NCBI GenBank assembly: GCA_965656935.1
Contig: CBFHMG010000002.1
Coordinates: 372,001-436,000, forward strand
DNA length: 64,000 nt
Direction: 5' to 3'
DNA from: M30B80 sp965656935
Lineage (GTDB): Bacteria; Pseudomonadota; Alphaproteobacteria; Rhodobacterales; Rhodobacteraceae
In this document: one piece after another, positions 17,159 through 26,165 of the stretch
Numbering within the stretch: the stretch's first letter is position 1
How the letters are laid out: every line of letters starts with the position of its first letter
The notes under the pieces: model-generated
What the model saw: the letters and a program-made list of their open reading frames with translations, nothing else
What the model was told of the DNA's origin: nothing
The model's database searches: none
Program-made: the position numbers and the translations under genes

Positions 17159-17557
17159 TCAGAGCCAATCCCGAAGGATCGGGATCAGCGGGACATCTGC
17201 CGCAGGCATGGGATAGGATCTCAAATCTGCAGGCTTTACCCATTTCAACGCCTGCCCTTCGCGCGATGAGGGGATACCATCCCATTTCCGGCAGGCAAAA
17301 AGCGGCATCAGAAGGTGGAAATCTTCATAGGAATGGCTGGCGAAGGTCAGGGGGGCAAGGCAACTGGACCAAGTGTCGATCCCCAGTTCTTCTTGCAACT
17401 CGCGGATCAATGCGGCCTCGGGCGTTTCGCCCGCTTCGACCTTGCCGCCCGGGAATTCCCAAAGGCCTGCCATGCTTTTGCCCTCGGGGCGCTGTGCCAG
17501 CAGCACGCGCCCCTCGGGGTCAATCAAGGCAACGGCAGAGACAAGAACCACCTTCAT
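17159..17557 (-). CDS. mutT: 8-oxo-dGTP diphosphatase MutT (Nudix)
   Basis: MutT cleans the nucleotide pool of oxidised 8-oxo-dGTP. The 132-residue protein has WEFPGGKVEAGETPEAALIR and RELQEELGI, the complete Nudix box (about 33-57), preceded by VALIDPEGRVLLAQRPEGKS. The motif and short length fit MutT. Its start overlaps the argJ stop by four bases, so argJ and mutT are coupled, an arrangement common in Rhodobacteraceae. Confidence 0.93.
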   Translation of the reverse strand: MKVVLVSAVALIDPEGRVLLAQRPEGKSMAGLWEFPGGKVEAGETPEAALIRELQEELGIDTWSSCLAPLTFASHSYEDFHLLMPLFACRKWDGIPSSREGQALKWVKPADLRSYPMPAADVPLIPILRDWL

Positions 17558-18816
17558 GAGCGGTAATCCGCATTTATGGTGATATAGCCATGCGTCAGGT
17601 CACAGGTCCAAACAGTGCCCGAGCCTGCTCCAAGCCCAAGATCAACATCGATCAGCAGTTCCTGATTTTTCATATAGGTGGCACCGAGCTCTTCGCGGTA
17701 GCTATCGGCAACCCAGCCGTTTTCGGCCACAAGAATATCACCAAAGCGGATCGACAGAAGGTCACGATCAGCCTGAGCGCCCGATTTGCCCACGGCCATC
17801 ACCACGCGCCCCCAATTCGGGTCTTCACCAGCAAGAGCAGTTTTGACCAGTGGGGAATCCGCGATTGCGCGCGCGACTTTCATCGCATCGCCTTCGGTTT
17901 TTGCGCCACTGACCCTGACCTCGACAAATTTTGTGGCCCCTTCGCCGTCGCGCACAAGCTGCAAGGCGAGGTCTTTGAGAACGGCCTCGAAAGCTGTGGC
18001 GAAGGCCAAGGCGTCAGGGCTTGTCCGATCACTGATCAAAGCGTGACCCGCCTTGCCCGTGGCCACCGCCATAAGGCTATCCGAGGTGGAGGTATCGCTA
18101 TCCACGGTTACCGCATTGAAGGTGCGTTTCGTCATATCCGAGAGCATGTCCTGCAAGACAGGCTGCGCGATCGCGGCATCGGTAAAGACATAGGCCAGCA
18201 TTGTGGCCATATCAGGTGCGATCATCCCCGAGCCTTTGGCAAAGCCTGCGATCTTCACGGGCTTGCCGCCGAGGCTAAGTTCGGCCTTTGCGCCTTTGGG
18301 GAAGGTATCGGTTGTCATGATGGCGCGGGCAGCGCCTTCGGCTCCGTTTGCGTCCAGCTCGTCCGAGAGACGCTGCAGGATATTGGTGATCCGCTCAGGG
18401 GGGAACGGCTCGCCGATAACGCCTGTGGAGGCCGAGAAGACATGGGCCTGAGGGATGTTCAGAACGGTGGCAACGGCTTCGGTTACGGCTTCCACGGTCT
18501 GGTCGCCCGCTTTGCCTGTAAAGGCGTTGGAATTGCCCGAATTCACCACAATCGCAAACCCGCCATCTGCCTGATCGGACAGGCTGGCAAGCTTGGCCTG
18601 ACAATCCAGAACAGGGGCGGAACGTGTTGCGGAGCTTGTGAAAACACCTGCAACAGACGCGCCAGCAGAAATTTCTGCCAGCATGACATCGGTGCGGTTT
18701 TGATACCGCACACCTGCCGCGCCAGATGCGAAACGCACGCCGTCAATGGCGGGTAGATCAGGAAAACCGCCCGAAGGCGCCAAGGGCGATACGGGCGGGG
18801 CAGTTTTTGCAGCCAT
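17554..18816 (-). CDS. argJ: Bifunctional glutamate N-acetyltransferase / ornithine acetyltransferase
   Basis: ArgJ recycles the acetyl group from N-acetylornithine to glutamate in arginine synthesis. The 420-residue precursor cleaves itself before Thr205 in PDMATMLAYV, giving two chains and exposing the catalytic threonine. KGSGMIAPDMATML, GEDPNWGRVVMAVG and the C-terminal EYITINADYRS-type end (HGYITINADYRS) are typical. It sits downstream of the parvulin gene (21 bases) and overlaps mutT. Confidence 0.96.
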   Translation of the reverse strand: MAAKTAPPVSPLAPSGGFPDLPAIDGVRFASGAAGVRYQNRTDVMLAEISAGASVAGVFTSSATRSAPVLDCQAKLASLSDQADGGFAIVVNSGNSNAFTGKAGDQTVEAVTEAVATVLNIPQAHVFSASTGVIGEPFPPERITNILQRLSDELDANGAEGAARAIMTTDTFPKGAKAELSLGGKPVKIAGFAKGSGMIAPDMATMLAYVFTDAAIAQPVLQDMLSDMTKRTFNAVTVDSDTSTSDSLMAVATGKAGHALISDRTSPDALAFATAFEAVLKDLALQLVRDGEGATKFVEVRVSGAKTEGDAMKVARAIADSPLVKTALAGEDPNWGRVVMAVGKSGAQADRDLLSIRFGDILVAENGWVADSYREELGATYMKNQELLIDVDLGLGAGSGTVWTCDLTHGYITINADYRS

Positions 18817-18837
18817 GATGGGCAGTCCTGTCGTGGA

Positions 18838-19671
18838 TCAGTTATTCAACAGATCGGTATTGCTGATCACGGAAGGGTCAATGTCAAGCTCGGGGCGGAT
18901 GATATCGGCCTCGGCCATCAGGTCTTCGAGATGCGCATCCATGCGCGCGCGGCGGAGGCCTTCTTCCAACTCGGGGCGCACATCGTCCAGCGAGGGCGCT
19001 TCGGCCTGTCGTGTGTCGTTCAGGATCAGCACATGCCAACCGAATTGCGTTTCAACCGGATCCGAGATTTCGCCAACTTCCATGTCTGCGGCAGCGGCCT
19101 CGAAGGATGGCACCATCATGCCTGCCGAGAACCAGCCAAGCTGGCCACCATTCGGGCCAGAGGGGCCAGTCGAATGCTCGCGCGCCAGTTCGGCGAAATC
19201 AGCGCCGCCCGCCAGTTCCTCAATCAAGGCCAGCGCTTCTTCCTCGGTTTCAACAAGGATATGGCTCGCGTTCCATTCGGTGGTTGGCTCAACCGCGCCG
19301 AATTGTGCGTCATATTCGGCCTGCAGTTCTTCGTCCGAGAAAGGCTGCATCGCGATCTCATCCATGACGGAGCCCGCGATAAAGGCGCGGCGTTCGTTTT
19401 CGAGGCCAAGCTGGCTGCGCAATCCAATTTCGCCATCAACCGACGACGCGATCGCCTCTTGCTGGATCAATTGCTCAAGCATGCCTTGGAACAACACATC
19501 ATCAGGCAATTGCTGATACTGCTCGGGCAAATAGGCGCGCATGACGATGAGGTGACCAACCGTGATTTCATTGCCATTTACCGATGCGACAACGGTATCT
19601 GCCTCTTGTGCTGCAACCGGAAAGGCAAGCAGAGCAGAGAGGGCTACACCGGAAAGAAAACGCTTCATCAT
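18838..19671 (-). CDS. Periplasmic parvulin-type peptidyl-prolyl isomerase
   Basis: The 277-residue protein starts MMKRFLSGVALSALLAF with a signal peptide ending near VAAQE-A. A SurA/PrsA-like N-terminal helical region precedes the parvulin domain (about 130-225) with ASHILVETEEEAL, FAELAREHSTGPSG and GGQLGWFSAGMM. It assists folding of exported proteins in the periplasm. The start at 19671 is supported by AAAGGA seven bases upstream; the frame stays open further upstream without coding character. It is divergent from secA, which exports its clients. Confidence 0.93.
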   Translation of the reverse strand: MMKRFLSGVALSALLAFPVAAQEADTVVASVNGNEITVGHLIVMRAYLPEQYQQLPDDVLFQGMLEQLIQQEAIASSVDGEIGLRSQLGLENERRAFIAGSVMDEIAMQPFSDEELQAEYDAQFGAVEPTTEWNASHILVETEEEALALIEELAGGADFAELAREHSTGPSGPNGGQLGWFSAGMMVPSFEAAAADMEVGEISDPVETQFGWHVLILNDTRQAEAPSLDDVRPELEEGLRRARMDAHLEDLMAEADIIRPELDIDPSVISNTDLLNN

Positions 19672-19883
19672 CAAAAGTCCTTTATTTATTGGCAACCCAT
19701 CTGGTGGGTTCCGTTGACAGGCCACGGGCTGGCCCTTATGTCCCAATTCGGTTTGGGCGTTAGGGGGCAGGCCGTTTTGCCCATGTCTAGACCGCCGCGC
19801 AGGGGCAAACAACCCGAGCGGCCTCACGATTGGATGACCATGGCGGCTTTACGCCACGAAAAAAATTAAAAAGGCGATAGCGG

Positions 19884-22592
19884 ATGCTCGGGCTAGGAAA
19901 TATTGCGAAAAAGGTCTTTGGGTCGCCAAATGACCGCAAGGTAAAAACAGCCTATCCACTTGTGCAGCGGATCAATGCGCTCGAGCCTGAGTTCGAGGCC
20001 CTCACGGATGAGGGGATCATCGCCAAAACCAATGAGCTTCGCGAGAAAGTCGCGAGCGGTGCGTCGCTGGATGACCTCCTGCCCGAAGCCTTTGCCAATT
20101 GCCGCGAGGCCGCAAAACGCGCCTTGGGTCTGCGGGCCTTTGATGTGCAGTTGATGGGTGGCATCTTCCTGCATCAGGGCAATATCTCGGAAATGAAAAC
20201 GGGTGAGGGTAAAACCCTCGTCGCGACCTTTCCTGCCTATTTGAACGGCCTTTCGGGCAAGGGTGTGCATGTCGTTACCGTCAACGATTATCTCGCCAAA
20301 CGCGATGCCGAATGGATGAGCAAGGTGTTCGCAGCGCTCGGGATGACGACAGGGGTTGTGTATCCGCGCCAGCCTGATGGCGAAAAGCGCGAGGCCTATG
20401 CTGCCGATATCACCTATGCCACGAATAACGAGCTGGGGTTTGATTACCTGCGGGACAATATGCGCGGATCGCTCGCAGAGATGGCGCAGCGCGGCCATAA
20501 TTTCGCGATTGTCGATGAGGTCGACTCGATCCTTGTGGATGAGGCGCGCACTCCGCTGATCATCTCGGGCCCCTCGCAGGACCGCTCTGATCTGTATAAC
20601 GCGATTGATGCCGCGATCCCCTTCATTGAAGAAGAGCATTACACGCTGGATGAAAAAACCCGCGGTGTCAGCCTGACCGATGAGGGCAATGATTTCCTTG
20701 AGGTGAAACTGGCCGAATTGGGCATCCTGCCCGAGGGTCAGAGCCTTTATGACCCTGAATCAACCACAATCGTGCATCACACCACCAATGCTCTGCGGGC
20801 CCATAAGGTCTATCAAAAGGATAAGGACTATATTGTTCGCAATGATGAAGTGGTTCTGGTTGACGAATTTACGGGCCGTATGATGCCCGGGCGGCGGATG
20901 TCGGATGGTTTGCACCAAGCGATTGAAGCCAAGGAAGGCTGCAAGATCCAGCCCGAGAACATCACAATGGCTTCGGTCACCTTTCAGAACTATTTCCGCC
21001 TGTATAACAAGCTTGGCGGCATGACTGGCACGGCCGCGACCGAGGCCGAAGAATTCATGTCGATCTATGGGCTTGGCGTTGTGGAAGTGCCAACAAACCG
21101 CCCGATCGCGCGGATTGACGATGACGATCATGTTTATCGCACGGCGGAAGAAAAATACACGGCCATCGTTGAATCGATCCGTGAGGCGGCGGCCAAGGGC
21201 CAGCCCGTTCTGGTCGGCACCACTTCGATCGAAAAATCCGAAATGCTCAGCCAATTGCTGACGAAAGAGAATATCGAGCACAACGTTCTGAACGCGCGCC
21301 AGCACGAGCAGGAAGCGCAGATCGTTGCCGATGCAGGCAAGCTGGGTGCTGTGACAATCGCGACCAATATGGCGGGCCGTGGTACTGACATCAAACTGGG
21401 TGGCAATGTCGATTTCAAAATCATGGAAGCCATTGCTGCCGATCCCGAGGCCGATCCCGAGGAAATCCGCGCGCGGATCGAGGCTGAGCATTCCATCGAT
21501 GAGGAGGCCGTGAAAGCGGCGGGTGGCCTCTATGTTCTGGCCACCGAGCGCCATGAATCGCGCCGCATCGATAACCAGTTGCGTGGCCGCTCGGGCCGTC
21601 AGGGTGACCCGGGCCGATCCTCGTTCTTTCTGTCGCTGGAAGATGATCTGATGCGGATTTTCGGATCAGAGCGTCTGGATAAAATGCTCACCACGCTTGG
21701 CCTTCAGGAAGGCGAGGCGATTGTTCATCCTTGGATCAACAAATCGCTTGAACGGGCACAGGCCAAGGTGGAAGGCCGCAATTTCGACATGCGTAAGCAA
21801 TTGTTGAAATTCGATGATGTGATGAATGACCAGCGTAAGGTTATCTTTGGTCAGCGTCTCGATATCATGGGCGCCGAGGACATCAACGAAGTGGCGCGTG
21901 ATATGCGCCATCAGGTGATCGAGGATTTGGTCGATCAATATCTCCCTCCCAAGACCTATGCCGATCAATGGGATGTCGACGGGCTGCATGAAGCCGCGCG
22001 CGAAATTTTGGCCGTCGATGTGCCCGTGCCCGCTTGGGCTGAAGAAGATGGCGTGGACCAAGAGGTTGTGATCGAACGCCTTGAGGAAACCTCGGATGAG
22101 TTGATGGATGGCAAGGCCGCATCATTCGGGCCTGAGCAGATGCTGGCCATCGAAAAGCAGGTTCTGCTGCAAACCATCGACCAGAAATGGCGCGAACATT
22201 TGCTCAAGCTGGAACATCTGCGTTCCGTGGTGGCCTTCCGTGGTTATGCGCAGCGCGATCCGCTGAACGAATACAAGACTGAGTCCTTCCAGTTGTTTGA
22301 AGGGATGCTCGATTCCCTGCGGACAGATGTTACCCAGAAACTGTCGCGCATTCAGCCGATGACGCCTGAACAGCAGGAACAGATGATCCGCCAATTGCAG
22401 GAAAAGCAAAAAGAGCAGCAACAAGCAGCTCTTGCCGCGGCTGATGCGGCGCAATCAGGGCCGGCGACGCAACCTCTGATTGAGGGGTTTGACGAAAGCA
22501 ATCCTGATACTTGGGGTAATCCTGGCCGAAACGATGCCTGCCCTTGTGGTTCGGGCAAGAAGTTCAAGCACTGTCATGGACGCCTCGCCTGA
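19884..22592 (+). CDS. secA: Preprotein translocase ATPase SecA
   Basis: SecA is the motor that pushes unfolded preproteins through SecYEG. The 902-residue protein has Walker A GEGKT at 107-111, the DEAD-like IVDEVDSILVDEARTPL, RRIDNQLRGRSGRQGDPG in motor domain 2, and the C-terminal zinc-binding CPCGSGKKFKHCHG (886-899), which binds SecB and phospholipid. Full length. The ATG at 19884 is weakly preceded by an A-rich, G-containing leader. The divergent neighbour is an exported folding catalyst. Confidence 0.98.
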   Translation: MLGLGNIAKKVFGSPNDRKVKTAYPLVQRINALEPEFEALTDEGIIAKTNELREKVASGASLDDLLPEAFANCREAAKRALGLRAFDVQLMGGIFLHQGNISEMKTGEGKTLVATFPAYLNGLSGKGVHVVTVNDYLAKRDAEWMSKVFAALGMTTGVVYPRQPDGEKREAYAADITYATNNELGFDYLRDNMRGSLAEMAQRGHNFAIVDEVDSILVDEARTPLIISGPSQDRSDLYNAIDAAIPFIEEEHYTLDEKTRGVSLTDEGNDFLEVKLAELGILPEGQSLYDPESTTIVHHTTNALRAHKVYQKDKDYIVRNDEVVLVDEFTGRMMPGRRMSDGLHQAIEAKEGCKIQPENITMASVTFQNYFRLYNKLGGMTGTAATEAEEFMSIYGLGVVEVPTNRPIARIDDDDHVYRTAEEKYTAIVESIREAAAKGQPVLVGTTSIEKSEMLSQLLTKENIEHNVLNARQHEQEAQIVADAGKLGAVTIATNMAGRGTDIKLGGNVDFKIMEAIAADPEADPEEIRARIEAEHSIDEEAVKAAGGLYVLATERHESRRIDNQLRGRSGRQGDPGRSSFFLSLEDDLMRIFGSERLDKMLTTLGLQEGEAIVHPWINKSLERAQAKVEGRNFDMRKQLLKFDDVMNDQRKVIFGQRLDIMGAEDINEVARDMRHQVIEDLVDQYLPPKTYADQWDVDGLHEAAREILAVDVPVPAWAEEDGVDQEVVIERLEETSDELMDGKAASFGPEQMLAIEKQVLLQTIDQKWREHLLKLEHLRSVVAFRGYAQRDPLNEYKTESFQLFEGMLDSLRTDVTQKLSRIQPMTPEQQEQMIRQLQEKQKEQQQAALAAADAAQSGPATQPLIEGFDESNPDTWGNPGRNDACPCGSGKKFKHCHGRLA

Positions 22593-22738
22593 GGTCTTTT
22601 CTCGCTGAGTGGGTCTTGGACTGGCCTCATCCCTCGCAGGGGCGAGCCACCTCACCCTGCCGCGATTCCAGCGAGATTTCGGCACATTAACGCCCGATTT
22701 CCTGTGTAGGTTCGTTAAATCTATTCATGGAGCGTGGT

Positions 22739-23764
22739 ATGGCCCGCAAGACAACAATGATCAGGATTGCATCTGTCGGCCTATGTTTGGGCGGCGGCGG
22801 TTTGGCTGCGGCATATGCCACATCGGACCGCACCGCCCCCGTGGGAACGGCTGCGACTGCTGCTCCTGCGCAAGCCATGGCTGATTCAACGGAACAAACG
22901 CGCCCCCTCGCGCCGATCACACCTGTCAGCGTCAATGCGGCAAATACCGAGACAGCTTTGCCAACGCTTCCAAACACGGATGCAGATGCGCTTGGCATTG
23001 TGGCGCAGCCTTCAATGCTGCAACCTGTCGAGTTGCCGTCTACCCCTCCGAAAGGGAGCGCGCGCCAATCGGACAGAGCATTTGGCCTTTCTTGCGGTCT
23101 TGAGATCAATGCCGTTGCAATGCCCGCAGCAATGGTTGAACTTGATGTGGTGAACCCCTGCCAAGCTGATGCGCGCATCGAGATTGTGCATTCTGGCCTT
23201 AACATTACCGCGCAAGCGGATCAGATGGGCCATTTGAGCGTTGATCTCCCAGCCTTTGAAAACCCCGCTTTCATCACCGTGAATATGCCCGATGGCACGG
23301 GCGAAGATGTCTTGGTGACGGTACCTGATTTCGAGAATTTCGGCCGCGTGGCTATCCAATGGGCCGAGGATCGCGGGTTGGAGTTGCATGCCTATGAATT
23401 CGCCGCGGAATTTGGTGGTGAAGGGCATATCTGGTCGCAAAACCCACAGCTGCCCGAGCGTGCAGTTATTGGCGAGGGCGGGTTCCTCACGCATTTGGGC
23501 GCGGCAGATGTCGAAGACCCATCTTTCGCGATGGTCTATACCTTTCCCCGCACAGCCATTCAGGGCGAGCTTGAACTGGCCGCCGATGCGCCCATCACTG
23601 CGCAATCCTGCGGTCAGACAACCCAAGCCCGCACTTTGGAAACCCGCGCTGACGGGTCGGTTGCAGTGGTCGAGGTCAGCTTCGTTCTGCCCGAATGTGA
23701 GGCCATTGGTGATTTCGTGCTGTTGCAAAATCTCTTCCAAGACCCGAGAGTTGCGTCGAACTAA
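22739..23764 (+). CDS. Unknown exported or anchored protein downstream of secA
   Basis: The 341-residue protein begins MARKTTMIRIASVGLCLGGGG, a signal or anchor segment, followed by a low-complexity Ala/Pro/Thr stretch (about 30-100) and a globular beta-rich part with four or five Cys (for example LSCGLEINAVA, VVNPCQADAR, QSCGQTTQ, LPECEAIG), which could form disulfides. GGAG six bases upstream supports the ATG at 22739 over that at 22727. Databases often call such neighbours 'translocase', apparently because they follow secA. Function unknown. It precedes the PstS-OmpA fusion gene by 27 bases and is probably in one unit with it. Confidence 0.75.
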   Translation: MARKTTMIRIASVGLCLGGGGLAAAYATSDRTAPVGTAATAAPAQAMADSTEQTRPLAPITPVSVNAANTETALPTLPNTDADALGIVAQPSMLQPVELPSTPPKGSARQSDRAFGLSCGLEINAVAMPAAMVELDVVNPCQADARIEIVHSGLNITAQADQMGHLSVDLPAFENPAFITVNMPDGTGEDVLVTVPDFENFGRVAIQWAEDRGLELHAYEFAAEFGGEGHIWSQNPQLPERAVIGEGGFLTHLGAADVEDPSFAMVYTFPRTAIQGELELAADAPITAQSCGQTTQARTLETRADGSVAVVEVSFVLPECEAIGDFVLLQNLFQDPRVASN

Positions 23765-23791
23765 GACGAAACGAACAGATGCAGGAATTCG

Positions 23792-25348
23792 ATGCGTGAT
23801 GTGATCTGGGCGGCTCTTTTTGCCGCCCTGTTTTTTTCGCCCCCAGCGGCCCAAGCGCAGGATGTGACGCTGCGCTCGCTCGACGGCTCTGTCGAACTTG
23901 AAGGCGATTTGCTTGGCTTTGACGGTGAATTCTACCGCGTCGATTCGGTCTATGGGCCGCTTACAATCGCTTCGGAAGGCGTGGCCTGCCTCGGGCCGGG
24001 ATGCCCCGATTTGGAAGCCTTCGTTGCCGAGGCCCGCTTGGCAGGTGCCCCCGCAATGGCGGAACGCTTGATGCCTGCCTTGCTGGAGGCCTTCGCCCTT
24101 GAGCGTGAAATGGAATTCCAGCGCGAAGACAGGGCCGATGGCACCGCTATCTACACCCTGATCCGCAGCACAGATGGCACAACAGCCGCGCGGTTCACTG
24201 TGTCCTCGACATCGTCTGATGGCGGGTTTGAGGCGCTTTTGAATGACGAGACTGATCTCGCACTTTCCCTGCGAGAGCCGAGCGTTGTCGAGCAACGTGC
24301 CGCCGAGATGACCGAGGATACTGAGATTTCGCTATCGCGCCGATCACGGGTCGTGGCGTTGGATGCTTTGGTGCCTGTCGTGTCGCCTGCCAATCCGGTT
24401 GTGCAACTCAGCCTGCCGGAATTGATTTCCATTTACTCGGGCGAGATTACCAATTGGTCTGATCTTGGCGGGCCCGATGCGCCGATCGAGCTGCATTTTC
24501 CTGCCGATGGATCGGGCTTGGCCGAGATTTTCTATGAACAGGTCATGCGCCCCGCAGAGGCAGAATTCACCCAAGCCGTTCAGCGCCATGATGACCTGCG
24601 CGAAATCTCGGAGGCTGTTTATAATGATGCCTATGCGCTTGGGGTCACGGGGTATTCTGCCATCCGAAATGCGCGGCAATTGGCCATTTCGGGCGCTTGC
24701 GGCTTTGCGCAGCTCGCAACGCCCGGCAGCCTGAAGGCCGAGGATTACCCGCTGACCGCGCCCCTGTTCCTTTACACGCCCGCGCGGCGTCTTCCTCAGC
24801 TTGTGCGTGAGTTTATGGCCTTCTTCGAATCGCAAGCCGCTGAACGTGTGGTGCGGCGTGCAGGGTTTGTGAACCAATCGATCACGCGGACGGGCGTGCA
24901 TGTTCAAGGTCTTCGTCTTACCAATGCGATCCGTGCGGCGGGGGATGAGGTTGGTCTGGCCGATCTTCAATCACTTGCCGACAGACTGGCGCGGGCCGAG
25001 CGGCTCTCGCCGACCTTCCGCTTTGCAGGTGGCGAGGTCGAGTTGGACGCACAGTCGCGCAGTTCGGTGTCACGGCTGGCACGTTCCATTGAGAGGGGCT
25101 TGTTTGACGGGCGGCGATTGGTGTTTGTGGGGTTCTCGGATGCGGAAGGACCGGCGGAAGTGAATGAACGCCTTTCCCGTCGCCGCGCCGAGGCCGCGCG
25201 CGCCGCGGTCCAAGAAGCTGCCGCTGCGGCCAATCTCTCGCGCGTGACAATGGTGATTGAGGCCTATGGCGAGGCCATGCCAATGGCATGTGATGATACG
25301 CTTTGGGGCCGTGCGGTGAACAGGCGTGTCGAGGTCTGGTTAGAGTAG
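23792..25348 (+). CDS. PstS-like phosphate-binding domain fused to OmpA domain
   Basis: The 518-residue exported protein has a signal peptide ending at AQAQ-D (about residue 23), a small N-terminal beta domain (about 25-75), a periplasmic binding-protein domain like PstS (about 100-375, with PELISIYSGEITNWSDLGGP and FPADGSGLAEIFYEQ) and a C-terminal OmpA-type peptidoglycan-binding domain (about 405-518, with VFVGFSDAEGPAEVNERLSRRRAEA). It would hold a ligand-binding domain to the cell wall. The ligand may be phosphate, but no transporter genes are adjacent. It ends eight or nine bases inside the convergent radC stop. The unknown gene upstream may be its partner. Confidence 0.85.
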   Translation: MRDVIWAALFAALFFSPPAAQAQDVTLRSLDGSVELEGDLLGFDGEFYRVDSVYGPLTIASEGVACLGPGCPDLEAFVAEARLAGAPAMAERLMPALLEAFALEREMEFQREDRADGTAIYTLIRSTDGTTAARFTVSSTSSDGGFEALLNDETDLALSLREPSVVEQRAAEMTEDTEISLSRRSRVVALDALVPVVSPANPVVQLSLPELISIYSGEITNWSDLGGPDAPIELHFPADGSGLAEIFYEQVMRPAEAEFTQAVQRHDDLREISEAVYNDAYALGVTGYSAIRNARQLAISGACGFAQLATPGSLKAEDYPLTAPLFLYTPARRLPQLVREFMAFFESQAAERVVRRAGFVNQSITRTGVHVQGLRLTNAIRAAGDEVGLADLQSLADRLARAERLSPTFRFAGGEVELDAQSRSSVSRLARSIERGLFDGRRLVFVGFSDAEGPAEVNERLSRRRAEAARAAVQEAAAAANLSRVTMVIEAYGEAMPMACDDTLWGRAVNRRVEVWLE

Positions 25349-26110
25349 CCCCTCGGCGCGAAAACTGACTTCCCGCGCTTTGCCGATGACCAAATGGTCA
25401 TGGATGGTTATCCCCAGAATATCGGCAGCGTCCCTGATGGCATTGGTCATCTCAATATCGGCCATGCTGGGGGTCGGGTCGCCCGAGGGGTGATTATGCA
25501 CCAAAATGAGGGCCGAGGCGTTCAGTTCCAGTGCGCGTTTCACGACTTCTCTTGGGTAGACAGGCACGTGATCAACTGTGCCCGTTTGCTGTGCTTCATC
25601 GGCGATAAGCACATTCTTTCGATCCAGAAACAGGATGCGGAATTGTTCGACATCGCGATGCGCCATCGCGGTCTGGCAATAGTCCAGCAGGGCCTCCCAT
25701 GAGGATAGCAGCGGCTTTTTCAAAACGCGCGCCCGCGCCATGCGGTGGCCAACGGCTTCGATCAGTTTCAATTCGAACACGACCCGTTCGCCAACCCCTT
25801 TTACGTCCTTCAACCGCGCAGGTGGGGCTGCAAGGACATGGTTAAGATCGCCAAATTTCTTGAGCAAGGCCTTGGCAAGCGGCTTGGTGTCCCCACGGGG
25901 CAGCGCGCGGTAGAGGATCATTTCAAGCAATTCATAATCAGGAACAGCATCGGCCCCGCCATCGGTAAAACGCTGGCGCAACCGCCTGCGATGCGCCAAG
26001 CGGTGTTCCTCGGCCCCAAGCGGTGGCTTGCGCTTGGGTGGGCCAAGCGGGCTTGCCAGCGCGAAGTCTGGCATGGGTGCTTCGGAAAAGAGATCAGGGT
26101 GCCGCGTCAT
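25340..26110 (-). CDS. radC: RadC-family DNA repair/recombination protein
   Basis: The 256-residue protein has N-terminal helix-hairpin-helix region (DYELLEMILYRALPRGDTK and LKDVKGVGERV, about 60-110) and a C-terminal JAB/MPN+ metalloprotease-like domain with HNHPSGDPTPSMADIEMT (His-x-His plus Ser and Asp ligands). The family is tied to recombination and competence, but its biochemical role is not settled. A strong CtrA-like box lies 25 bases upstream, fitting control together with gene-transfer-agent and competence genes. The C-terminus overlaps the convergent PstS-OmpA gene by about nine bases. Confidence 0.92.
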   Translation of the reverse strand: MTRHPDLFSEAPMPDFALASPLGPPKRKPPLGAEEHRLAHRRRLRQRFTDGGADAVPDYELLEMILYRALPRGDTKPLAKALLKKFGDLNHVLAAPPARLKDVKGVGERVVFELKLIEAVGHRMARARVLKKPLLSSWEALLDYCQTAMAHRDVEQFRILFLDRKNVLIADEAQQTGTVDHVPVYPREVVKRALELNASALILVHNHPSGDPTPSMADIEMTNAIRDAADILGITIHDHLVIGKAREVSFRAEGLL

Positions 26111-26134
26111 GGGGGCAAGACTGCCCCAAAGCGG

Positions 26135-26149
26135 TTAACACAAGGTTAG
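26135..26149 (-). promoter_or_regulatory. Candidate CtrA box upstream of radC
   Basis: On the radC strand the site reads CTAA-CCTTGTG-TTAAC, eight of nine fixed positions of the CtrA consensus TTAA-N7-TTAAC. It ends 25 bases before the radC start. Confidence 0.6.
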
Positions 26150-26165
26150 TATTCCAGACCCCAGC

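Noticed and set aside
17590..18756. 388-codon frame opposite argJ
   Set aside because: Product is rich in His, Arg and Cys without a domain; argJ on the other strand is fully supported.
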